Source: Rhizobium mesoamericanum STM3625 (GTDB taxonomy: Bacteria > Pseudomonadota > Alphaproteobacteria > Rhizobiales > Rhizobiaceae). Taken from it: a stretch of DNA of 64,000 bases. A program made the translations under genes and the position numbers. The notes beneath the pieces were generated by a model, which made no database searches, was not told the DNA's origin, and saw only the letters and a list, made by a program, of their open reading frames with translations. Of this stretch, positions 56,931-64,000 are shown in pieces. Every line of letters begins with the position of its first letter. Positions within the stretch are counted from its first letter, which is position 1. The stretch spans positions 104,007 through 168,006 of the forward strand of contig NZ_HF536773.1 of assembly GCF_000312665.1 (NCBI RefSeq). The letters are read 5' to 3'.

Positions 56931-58399
56931 GGGCCACCCTTGCCGTGCACTTGTTCCAAAAGGTGCATCACCGAGGTGTCGATGATCGAGAGAAAAGGCT
57001 TGGGATAGAATCCAACCCAAAGGACGAAGCCAGCGAGCGGCAGAATAGCAACCATCTCGCGGGAGTTGACGTCACGGACCTTGAACCGGTGGCCGACGTC
57101 CGCCGGACCAAGCGCGACCTTTCTGTACATCCCAAGCAGATAGGCCGCACCCAGCAAAGCACCTGGGATTGATGCCGCGCCGATGATGAGATTGGCCGCA
57201 AAGCCACCCGACAAAACCAGCAGTTCACCCACGAACGAATTCGTCCCGGGCAGCGCCATCGACGAAAGCACGAACAGAGCAAGAAAACCGGTATAGATCG
57301 GCGCAACCTTCATCAGACCGCCATAATCGCCGATGCTGCGGGAATGGGTCCGCTCGTAGATCAGGCCGACGAAGAGGAACAGCGCGCCAGTTGTCACGCC
57401 ATGATTGAACATTTGCAGGATGCTGCCTTCGAGCCCGCGCAAGTTAAGAGCAAAAATCCCAAGCGTCACGAAGCCCATGTGACTGATGCTGGAATAGGCC
57501 ACCAGCTTTTTGAAATCGTCCTGCGCTAACGCAAGCAAGCCGCCATAGACAACAGCAAGTGCTGAAAGCGCCATCATGAGCGTCGAATAATAGACGGACG
57601 CTTCCGGCAGCATCGGCAGCGAGAACCGCAGGAACCCGTAGGCGCCCATCTTCAGGAGCACGCCGGCGAGAATGATGCTGCCCGCCGTCGGTGCCTGCAC
57701 ATGGGCGTCTGGCAACCACGTATGGAGCGGGACCATCGGCACCTTGACCGCGAAAGCGATGAGGAATGCAAAGAACAGCCATGACTGCGTCGCGAACGGC
57801 AGATGCTGCGTCATCAGGACGAGTATGTCGAAGGTCTTGCCGCCGCTGAAATAGAGCACGATCACGCCGACCAGGAACAGGACGCTGCCAGCCAGCGTGT
57901 AGAGGAAGAACTTGAACGCCGCATAGACTCGGCCCTCTCCACCCCACACACCGATGATCAGATACATCGGGATCAGCATGGCTTCCCAGAAGACATAGAA
58001 CAGGAACAGGTCGAGCGCTAAAAACACGCCCAGCATCAAAGCCTGCATGGCAAGCAAACTGATCATGAACGCCTTCACCTTGCGGTCAATGGCAACCCAC
58101 GAGGCGAGCACGGAGACCGACCCCAACAAGGTGGTGAGAAACACGAAGAGCGCACTGATTCCGTCGATGCCGAACGCATAGTTAATGCCGAGCGCGGGCA
58201 CCCACGGGCGCCTCTCGACGAACTGCATATCATGGCTCGAAGTGTCGAAACTCGCGAGCACCGCGACGGCGAGCAAAACGTCGAGCAGCGTGAAACCAAG
58301 CGCCACCCAACGCACCACCTCGTCCTTGCGCAGAGGCGTCAGCACAACTGCCCCCGCGGCGGGTACAAAGACGATGAGGCTGAGCAGCGGGAAGGTCAT
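56927..58399 (-). CDS. nuoM: NADH-quinone oxidoreductase subunit M
   Basis: Antiporter-like pumping subunit, 490 residues. Typical: LVFYVFWEAMLIPMYLIIGVWGGEGRVYAAFKFFLYTLAGSVLFLVG (conserved Glu), VKVPMVPLHTWLPDAHVQAPTAGSIILAGVLLKMGAYGFLRF and LAQDDFKKLVAYSSISHMGFV (Lys). The ATG at 58399 has AGGAGG upstream; 8 bases separate it from the nuoL stop. Confidence 0.96.
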   Translation of the reverse strand: MTFPLLSLIVFVPAAGAVVLTPLRKDEVVRWVALGFTLLDVLLAVAVLASFDTSSHDMQFVERRPWVPALGINYAFGIDGISALFVFLTTLLGSVSVLASWVAIDRKVKAFMISLLAMQALMLGVFLALDLFLFYVFWEAMLIPMYLIIGVWGGEGRVYAAFKFFLYTLAGSVLFLVGVIVLYFSGGKTFDILVLMTQHLPFATQSWLFFAFLIAFAVKVPMVPLHTWLPDAHVQAPTAGSIILAGVLLKMGAYGFLRFSLPMLPEASVYYSTLMMALSALAVVYGGLLALAQDDFKKLVAYSSISHMGFVTLGIFALNLRGLEGSILQMFNHGVTTGALFLFVGLIYERTHSRSIGDYGGLMKVAPIYTGFLALFVLSSMALPGTNSFVGELLVLSGGFAANLIIGAASIPGALLGAAYLLGMYRKVALGPADVGHRFKVRDVNSREMVAILPLAGFVLWVGFYPKPFLSIIDTSVMHLLEQVHGKGGP

Positions 58400-58407
58400 C
58401 GCGCCTC

Positions 58408-60168
58408 CTATTGCCACGCGACGACGAATATGGCGGTCGCCGCAATGACACCGGCAATCATTGCCAGCGCGGAATGGGTCACAATGCCGGTCTGGAGCCT
58501 GCGCAACGCCCCGCCGCCGCGCAGGATCGAGCGGGCAACGCCGTTGACGACAGCGTCAACGGCGCTGCGATCGATCCGGAACCCCACCCGTGCCGCCCCA
58601 CGCAGTAAGGGTAGCGCCGCAGTCTCCGAGACGTTGCTTACCGCCTGCTCGTAGCGCGCCAGCGGCTTTTCGGCGAACCACATGAAATATCTCGCGCCCT
58701 TGCGGTAGAACCAGTCGGTGTCGATGCTGATCGTGTTTTCGGGGGTGAGCGCTTTAAGGCACAAGAAAAATCCCAAGGCGGTGAACATCAGCACACCGAG
58801 GCTCTCGGTGACATGCATGCCAGTGTAGGGTTCGAAATCGACCGGATAAGGCAGTAGCGCGTAGAGCGGCTGAGGAAACACCCCGATTGCAATGCAGAGC
58901 ACCGCTGCCAAACCCATTGCAACGAGCATGTTGCGCGGCGGCTCTCGCGCCTGAAGCCCTCGGTCGGTGCCGAAGAACATGAAGTACGGAAGTTTGAGCC
59001 CGGTATGCAGGAACGTTCCCGACGACGCCATCGTGAGCGCCAGCACCACCCACGCGCGGTGATCCTCTCCGGCGGCTGCCACCACCATCGACTTGGTGAC
59101 GAAGCCGGAGAAGAACGGAAATGCCGAGATCGCAAAGGCGCCGACCATATAGAGCGCCACGGTGAGCGGCATGGTTTTGTAAAGCCCGCCGAGCTCGGTA
59201 AGCTTGCGCCGCCCGGTGGCGTGGATCACGGCGCCCGCTCCCATGAACAGTAGCCCTTTGTAGAGGATATGGGCGAAGGCATGGCTGGTGGCACCGTTCA
59301 AGGCCATCTCCGTGCCGATGCCGACACCGGCGACCATGTAGCCCACCTGGCTGACGATGTGATAGGCGAGCAGACGCCGACAATCGTTCTCCAGCACCGC
59401 ATAGACGACGCCATAGAGCGCCATTACAGTCCCAAGCCAAACCAGAAGCTCGGTGCCCGGAAAGGCCCGCGCCAGCACATAGACTGCGGTCTTGGTTGTG
59501 AAGGCGCTCATGAACACGGCCCCGGTGACGGTCGCCTCTGGATAGGCGTCGGTCAGCCATGCGTTAAGAGGGGGCACGGCGGCGTTGAGCAGGAACCCTG
59601 TCAAAATCAGATAGGCGCCAGCCTCCATCCCTGCCCCGATCGGGGCAAAGAGCAGTGAGCCCGTGGAAAGGCCATGGAGAACGATACCGCCAAGCAGGAC
59701 CACGCCGCCGGTGATGTGCACCATCAGGTAGCGGAAGGCGGCGCCGATCGCCTGCCCGCCTCCCTGGGCGAACACCAGATAGGCAGAGGCAAGCGCCATC
59801 GTCTCCCAGAACATGTAAAGGGTGAGGTAATCGCCGGCAAATAACACGCCGAGGGCGCCGCCGACATAGACGAACGCCGCCACATGCTGATCGGCATGCG
59901 TCAGGTGCAGCGCGTAGACGGTGCCGATCAGCGCCATGATTGTGAAGACGGTGGCAAAGACGACGCTCAGCTTGTCAACTTTCGCAATCAGGATTTCCTG
60001 CCCGATGAACTGCAATGCGCCGTAGTTTCCCGGTTGCATCGTCAGCACCGCAAGAATTGCGAGCGCAGGGATCACCAGCAGATACGCCTTGCGGACCCTG
60101 CCGTTCAGGAAGGGGATCGGCAAGGCGCCGAGAATAAATATGACGGCGGGATGGACGAAGTCAGTCAT
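58408..60168 (-). CDS. nuoL: NuoL-like subunit with lateral helix
   Basis: A 586-residue antiporter-like subunit that I assign to the NuoL position because the last 107 residues fit the NuoL tail: a connecting segment DWFYRKGARYFMWFAEKPLARY, an amphipathic stretch of about 85 residues, the RRLQTGIVTHSALAM junction and a final membrane helix. The pumping core shows FWETMALASAYLVFAQGGGQAIGAAFRYLMVHITGGV, AAVPPLNAWLTDAYPEATVTGAVFMSAFTTKTAVYV and LENDCRRLLAYHIVSQVGYMVAG. Automated pipelines often call this type an Na+/H+ antiporter subunit D. It overlaps the 84-residue gene by 8 bases. The lateral helix appears of ordinary length. Confidence 0.88.
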   Translation of the reverse strand: MTDFVHPAVIFILGALPIPFLNGRVRKAYLLVIPALAILAVLTMQPGNYGALQFIGQEILIAKVDKLSVVFATVFTIMALIGTVYALHLTHADQHVAAFVYVGGALGVLFAGDYLTLYMFWETMALASAYLVFAQGGGQAIGAAFRYLMVHITGGVVLLGGIVLHGLSTGSLLFAPIGAGMEAGAYLILTGFLLNAAVPPLNAWLTDAYPEATVTGAVFMSAFTTKTAVYVLARAFPGTELLVWLGTVMALYGVVYAVLENDCRRLLAYHIVSQVGYMVAGVGIGTEMALNGATSHAFAHILYKGLLFMGAGAVIHATGRRKLTELGGLYKTMPLTVALYMVGAFAISAFPFFSGFVTKSMVVAAAGEDHRAWVVLALTMASSGTFLHTGLKLPYFMFFGTDRGLQAREPPRNMLVAMGLAAVLCIAIGVFPQPLYALLPYPVDFEPYTGMHVTESLGVLMFTALGFFLCLKALTPENTISIDTDWFYRKGARYFMWFAEKPLARYEQAVSNVSETAALPLLRGAARVGFRIDRSAVDAVVNGVARSILRGGGALRRLQTGIVTHSALAMIAGVIAATAIFVVAWQ

Positions 60169-60415
60169 AATAGTCCTCGCGCCGCATGAGCCCGCCCTGA
60201 TGGCCGAGGAACTTGGACACGAAGATCAGCAGCACGCAGGAGCCGAAGCCGTAAACGGCGGACCAGCCGGGCAGCCGGTCCCATAGATATTCGGCGTGGT
60301 CGCGAGAAACCAGGAAGTCGGCGGCAACGATCAGAACAAGCACCAGATAGAACAGCCGGCGGCGCGCAGCCAGATATCTTCCGTCACCGAAGAAATCGAC
60401 GATACGCTTGATCAT
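60161..60415 (-). CDS. small two-helix membrane protein of nuo operon
   Basis: An 84-residue protein with two membrane segments (about residues 20 to 36, LFYLVLVLIVAADFLV, and 51 to 67, SAVYGFGSCVLLIFVSKF) linked by a short charged loop RDHAEYLWDRLPG. AAGGAG precedes the ATG, which overlaps the stop of the upstream antiporter gene by 4 bases, and its own end overlaps nuoL by 8. Such tight packing means it belongs to the complex I operon. No match to a canonical Nuo subunit is evident; it may help fit the extra antiporter subunit. Function unknown. Confidence 0.85.
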   Translation of the reverse strand: MIKRIVDFFGDGRYLAARRRLFYLVLVLIVAADFLVSRDHAEYLWDRLPGWSAVYGFGSCVLLIFVSKFLGHQGGLMRREDYYD

Positions 60416-61875
60416 CGGACCACTCCTTCAGCAAGGGCGAGGAAATAGCCTGGAAAGATGCCCATCAACACCGACAGGGCGGCGGTCGCGACCAGCGGCA
60501 CGGCCACCATCGGAATTTCGCGCACGGTCTCCGCCCCGCCTGGCGCCTCCGTTCCGAAAAAGGCGAGATAGCTGACCGGCAGGAAATAGGCCGCATTCAG
60601 CACAGAGCTTGCCAAAAGAACAGCCAGGAAGGCCATCTCACCTGCTTCAACCGAGCCGGCCGCCAGATACCACTTGCTGACGAAGCCTGAGGTCGGCGGC
60701 ACTCCGATCATGCTCAGGGAGGCGACAAAGAATGCGCCCATCGTCCAGGGCAGCCTGCGGCCAATGCCGGCCATTTCGCTGATGTTTCGTTTTCTGGAGG
60801 CGCAATAGATCGATCCGGCGCAGAAAAAAAGCGTTATCTTGGAGAAGGCGTGCGCCGCAATGTGAATGATGCCGCCGACCATGGCCACCGGGGACAGGAG
60901 AACTGCGCCGAGCACGATGTAGGAGAGCTGACTGACCGTAGAATAGGCGAGCCGCGCCTTCAAGTCGTCGCGCGTCAGGGCGTAGACGGACGCCATCAGG
61001 ATCGTGAAGGAGACCAGGTAGGCTGTGGCAACGCCAAGCCCGAGCTCGCTCATGAGCCCAGTGCCGAAAACATGGAACACCAGCCGCAGCACGCAGAACA
61101 CGCCCATCTTGACCACGGCCACGGCATGCAAGAGCGCGCTAACCGGTGTCGGCGCCACCATCGCGGCGGGCAGCCAGGCATGCATTGGCATCACTGCGGC
61201 CTTGGCGAAGCCAAAGAGGTAGCAGAAGTAGATGACCGTCAGCAGCGCAGCCGAGGCATCGGCCCTTGCAAATAGTCCTCCCACCACAAAGTCGAGCGAG
61301 CCTGTGAGTTGGTAGGTCAGCGCCAGTGCGGCGAGAAGCACGCTTTTCGACGCGCCCATCAGATAGACGAGGTACTTGCGGCTGCCTGCCCAGGCTTCCT
61401 CATCCTCATGATGATAGACGAGCGGATAGGTTACCAGGCTAAGCACCTCGTAGAAGATCACCAGCGTGAACAGGTTGGCAGCGAAGGCACCGCCGACGGC
61501 GGCTGCGAGACTGGCGGCGAAGCAGGCGAAGAAGCGCGTCTGGGCGTGCTCATTCAAGTGCCGCATATAGCCAATCGAATAGACCGCTGCCGCGATCCAT
61601 AGCAGCGACGAGACGGTGGCAAACACCATGCCAAGTGGGTCCACCCGGAAGGCGAAGTCGATTCCTGGCAGGATCTCGAATAGGCGCAAATCCAGCGTGC
61701 GACCAGCTAGCACCGTCGGTGCCATCGATGCGACGATCGCGAACATGGCAACTGCGGCTAACGGCGAAACGGCGTCGCGGAGTTTCTCGTGCTTGTTCAG
61801 AAGGAGAACTGCAAATGCGGCCAGCGCGGCCACAGCGATGGCAAGTAGCGGCCGGATTGAGATCACCGGATCCAA
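60412..61875 (-). CDS. additional antiporter-like subunit (MrpD/NuoL-type, no lateral helix)
   Basis: A 487-residue proton-pump-type membrane protein, the fourth antiporter-like subunit of this cluster. The core shows IDFAFRVDPLGMVFATVSSLLWIAAAVYSIGYM, VIFYEVLSLVTYPLVYHHEDEEAWAGSRKYLVYLMGAS (Glu), FGFAKAAVMPMHAWLPAAMVAPTPVSALLHAVAVVKMGVFCV (Lys) and LTRDDLKARLAYSTVSQLSYIVLGA (Lys). It ends after membrane helix 14 with no lateral helix, so it resembles NuoM/MrpD more than NuoL. The likely start is TTG, with AAAGGA 7 bases before it at the nuoK end; a GTG 9 bases later is possible. It overlaps the 84-residue gene. Confidence 0.88.
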   Translation of the reverse strand: MDPVISIRPLLAIAVAALAAFAVLLLNKHEKLRDAVSPLAAVAMFAIVASMAPTVLAGRTLDLRLFEILPGIDFAFRVDPLGMVFATVSSLLWIAAAVYSIGYMRHLNEHAQTRFFACFAASLAAAVGGAFAANLFTLVIFYEVLSLVTYPLVYHHEDEEAWAGSRKYLVYLMGASKSVLLAALALTYQLTGSLDFVVGGLFARADASAALLTVIYFCYLFGFAKAAVMPMHAWLPAAMVAPTPVSALLHAVAVVKMGVFCVLRLVFHVFGTGLMSELGLGVATAYLVSFTILMASVYALTRDDLKARLAYSTVSQLSYIVLGAVLLSPVAMVGGIIHIAAHAFSKITLFFCAGSIYCASRKRNISEMAGIGRRLPWTMGAFFVASLSMIGVPPTSGFVSKWYLAAGSVEAGEMAFLAVLLASSVLNAAYFLPVSYLAFFGTEAPGGAETVREIPMVAVPLVATAALSVLMGIFPGYFLALAEGVVR

Positions 61876-61879
61876 GCCG

Positions 61880-62182
61880 CTATCCTTTCATCAAGGTCAC
61901 GTCGTCGATCTTGAGGGTGGCACGGTTCCTCACGAGGGCGACCAAAATACCGAGGGCCACGGCGACCTCCGCCGCGGTAATGGCAATAACGAAGATCGCG
62001 AAAATCTGCCCGCGAAAATCGGCGTGGTAATGTCCGAAGGCTATGAAATTGATGTTGACCGAGTTGAGCAGCAACTCCAGCGACATGAGAACGACCAGGA
62101 TGTTACGCCGGAGCAGCACGCCGGCGGCCCCGATTACGAACAGGACAATGGAAAGCGAAACGTACCACCCGAGTGGGACCAT
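61880..62182 (-). CDS. nuoK: NADH-quinone oxidoreductase subunit K
   Basis: Small membrane subunit (MrpC-like), 100 residues with three helices. Two buried Glu of the proton path are visible in MSLELLLNSVNINFIAF and ITAAEVAVALGILVAL. The ATG at 62182 has GGAAGGAG 8 bases before it and overlaps the nuoJ stop by one base (TAATG). Confidence 0.95.
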   Translation of the reverse strand: MVPLGWYVSLSIVLFVIGAAGVLLRRNILVVLMSLELLLNSVNINFIAFGHYHADFRGQIFAIFVIAITAAEVAVALGILVALVRNRATLKIDDVTLMKG

Positions 62183-62682
62183 TACGACCACTCCTTCCGC
62201 GCCAGAACGATGGCGCCGACGAGGGCAGCCAGCAGGATGACGGAGGCGGCTTCAAACGGCAGGAGATAATCGGCGAACAGTGTCGTACTGAGCTGCCGGA
62301 TCTGATCGCCGCTGCGCGCGGCGATAGGTACGGTCGCCGAAAGGAGGTCACTCCAGAGCACCAGCACAAGCATTTCCGCCGCAAGCAGGACGAGCAGCAC
62401 CAGAGCCGGTAAGTTGCCGCCCGGCAGGAAGCGCTGCAAGACCGCCTCCCGCACGTCGATCATCATGATCACGAACAGGAAAAGGACCATGATCGCACCA
62501 ACATAGACGAAGATCTGGACGACCGCGAGCAGCGGTGCCTCGAGCAGGACGAAAATTGCCGAGATCTGCAGGAAACACGCCATCAGCGCCAACGCGCTGT
62601 GAACTGGATTCCGCGCCAGGACCACCGTTAGGGCCGTGACCACAGCCCCCGCAGCAAATAGAAGGAAGAACCCCTGGCCCAT
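62182..62682 (-). CDS. nuoJ: NADH-quinone oxidoreductase subunit J
   Basis: Membrane subunit of 166 residues with about five helices. Family marks: VLARNPVHSALALMACFLQISAIFVLLEAPLLAVVQIFVYVGAIMVLFLFVIMMIDVRE. The ATG at 62682 has AGGAGGG upstream; a longer frame to 62748 lacks similarity. First gene of the membrane-arm operon J, K, extra antiporter, small protein, L, M, N. Confidence 0.95.
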   Translation of the reverse strand: MGQGFFLLFAAGAVVTALTVVLARNPVHSALALMACFLQISAIFVLLEAPLLAVVQIFVYVGAIMVLFLFVIMMIDVREAVLQRFLPGGNLPALVLLVLLAAEMLVLVLWSDLLSATVPIAARSGDQIRQLSTTLFADYLLPFEAASVILLAALVGAIVLARKEWS

Positions 62683-63268
62683 AGACGCAGCCCTCCTACG
62701 CGAACTATCCTTCGACACAGAACGGCCGAATTCAAGATAGCGCCGCATCCAAAAAATGCGTTTATAAATTGTGCCCTAGTCGCAGATCTTTCACAAGATT
62801 ATTGTCGCCCGGCGACCGGAAGCGTTCAACGTGCAGTTCGCGCACAACGAGGCGATTGCTGCCGCAATCTTGCCAACGAACAGCAGCGCTCAGATGAACC
62901 CGGCAGGTTTTATGGAAGTCAGCCGACCGCGTGTTTCGGGCGTTGCGAGGAAGAACACAGCGAATTCCAAAAAAAGCAAACCATAGCTTCATTTTCGTTT
63001 GAGAGCTGATTTAAAACAAGCCATAGCTGCGTCAGCGCTATATATTTGTCCAAGAAAACCGTTGAACAAAGGTATGATTTTCCAAATGACCCCACGCTTC
63101 TCGGGACCAAGCGGCACAACTTTGGCATGAACCAATCTCATCACGTCTGAGGTCTGCCCCGCCTGCCACTCCATCGATTATTCCGCAGCATCCGCTTTCT
63201 AGCTTCCTCCACCCGCTATACCAACTTGGCCAAGGTCGCCCGCGAGCAACATGCGTCACTCGATGCTG
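62683..63268. other. upstream region of nuoJ, no gene seen
   Basis: About 590 AT-richer bases. Several short minus-strand frames have no ribosome binding site or family likeness. An 11-base direct repeat CAARCCATAGCT occurs at 62978 and 63018. The nuoJ promoter should be near 62690 to 62800; no stress-promoter pattern or Fnr box was found. Confidence 0.4.
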
Positions 63269-63790
63269 TCACCTTCGCGTCCAGACGCCGTCGATCTCGA
63301 TAGCGGGTTGACCGTCGGCATAGTAGCTTGGCTGTTCTGCGGTGACCTTGCATCTGAAGTTCTGCGTCGAATCCTTGCAGAACACTTCCTTGCGTGCGGC
63401 CGGTTCGGTCCAGTAATGGTTGCCGACGCGCTGCTGCATGGTCGGTAGGCCAACAAGGTCAAGCAACACCTGCGGATAGACCTCGTAGATCGGGTCGCCG
63501 GCCCGGAAGAGTGGAACGGGGTTCGTTCCGGGAGGTGTGGGCACCAACTCCGACCGCAGATACCAGTTGCCGTCGGCGCCACACACCCTGCCGTAGTTCA
63601 GCGTATAGGCATAGGCCCCGCCAATCACAGCCTGCTGCCCTGCTTGGTGACATATTCGCCCGCAAGCGCAAAAACTCCCGGATCCGAGATCGTCTTGTTG
63701 CGTATCTCGACCAGAGCTCGATGCCATTGCCGGGCGTCAGAGCGCCCCCGGCACCCGCCTCTACGTGTCGAACGGCGGCCGGCTGCTTGT
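63269..63790 (-). pseudogene. frameshifted autotransporter remnant
   Basis: Minus-strand remnant of an autotransporter (pertactin-like linker before the beta barrel). One frame reads GGAYAYTLNYGRVCGADGNWYLRSEL, then PLFRAGDPIYEVYPQVLLDLVGLPTMQQRVGNHYWTEPAA, the standard junction motif. It stops at 63269, so the whole barrel is missing. Upstream, in another frame, ALVEIRNKTISDPGVFALAGEYVTKQG continues the same protein; a one-base deletion near 63640 in a run of CAG-like repeats would join the two. A further shift near 63718 leads to HVEAGAGGALTPGNGI. Passenger and barrel are gone: a decayed gene. The upstream limit is uncertain. Confidence 0.75.
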
Positions 63791-63930
63791 CAACACCGCG
63801 CTCAATTCAGCATTCCCGTGGGCGGCCAGATCAATTCCTACTCCGACTCCGACATGCTGATTGTAGACGGCACCCAGTTTGCACTAATCAAAACTCATTC
63901 GTTCTGCCCGAGATAAGAACCTTGCCATGG

Positions 63931-64000
63931 TTAGGCCACGTGCCGGGCGAGCGCGCAGCGTGACCAGAGCGAATGCAGGGCGTCGACGAGATGCTCGATA
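63931..64000 (-). CDS. probable 5-aminolevulinate synthase, C-terminal end
   Basis: The last 22 codons of a minus-strand gene entering from the right edge, ending with TAA. The peptide IEHLVDALHSLWSRCALARH is like the C-terminus of rhizobial 5-aminolevulinate synthase (HemA), which makes the heme precursor from glycine and succinyl-CoA. The match is from memory of short C-terminal ends and other PLP synthases could share it. Reading beyond the edge would settle it. Confidence 0.4.
   Translation of the reverse strand, partial: IEHLVDALHSLWSRCALARHVA

Noticed and set aside
62762..62992. A 76-codon minus-strand frame upstream of nuoJ
   Set aside because: Basic, irregular composition, no ribosome binding site, in an AT-richer non-coding stretch.
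1..64000. tRNA, rRNA, CRISPR arrays, intact insertion sequences, replication origin
   Set aside because: Looked for on both strands by eye; no cloverleaf, spaced repeat array, transposase or repABC-type gene was found.

Overview
The window looks like an accessory replicon (megaplasmid or chromid) of a Rhizobiales alphaproteobacterium, most likely Sinorhizobium/Ensifer or a close Rhizobium relative. The evidence is the gene content: EcfG-type stress promoters, DUF982, DUF1236, DUF763 and HWE-kinase families, ribose-type ABC transporters, a second nuo set of the kind known from S. meliloti pSymA, and GC-rich coding with short intergenic gaps. This assignment rests on family recognition only; no database was searched.

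Region 1 (1 to about 23.1 kb) is a general-stress-response island. It opens with the end of an ECF sigma factor of EcfG/RpoE2 type. It then holds an HWE histidine kinase, a Crp-type regulator, three response-regulator proteins (one fused to DUF2934), the trehalose enzyme TreZ, a Nudix hydrolase, a pyruvate-oxidase-like TPP enzyme, a CYTH-CHAD protein, a Tat-exported Hint-domain protein and many small or secreted proteins (BON, DUF1236, DUF4142, DUF4174, DUF982). The EcfG promoter pattern GGAAC-N16-NGTT was found at fourteen places on both strands in this region, usually just upstream of a gene. I did not see it in the remaining 42 kb. One site is followed after about 40 bases by a strong intrinsic terminator with no ORF between, which predicts a stress-induced small RNA of about 70 nt.

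Region 2 (23.2 to 39.4 kb) is a catabolic/uptake cluster. Two ribose-type ABC systems (two binding proteins, two double-domain ATPases, three permeases) are interleaved with two SfnB/DszC-type flavin monooxygenase-like proteins, one NtaA/DszA-type FMN monooxygenase and a gluconate-5-dehydrogenase-like SDR. An arylamine N-acetyltransferase, a cupin and a LysR regulator follow. Together they suggest import and flavin-dependent opening of a sugar-like, probably sulfur- or nitrogen-containing compound. The substrate cannot be read from sequence.

Region 3 (39.6 to 62.7 kb) encodes the tail-specific protease Prc and a full complex I split into three blocks: nuoABCDEFG (minus strand), nuoHI plus a CBS protein (plus strand, convergent with nuoG), and nuoJK-antiporter-small protein-nuoL-nuoM-nuoN (minus strand). 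The membrane arm has four antiporter-like subunits instead of three, and an 84-residue membrane protein is wedged between two of them. Between nuoA and nuoN lie a VapBC-like toxin-antitoxin pair with a perfect 18-bp operator, a soluble double-PAS chemoreceptor and a LuxR solo regulator.

Region 4 (62.7 kb to the end) is mostly non-coding. It holds a frameshifted remnant of an autotransporter on the minus strand and, at the edge, the last 22 codons of what looks like 5-aminolevulinate synthase. No rRNA, tRNA, CRISPR array or intact insertion sequence was recognised.
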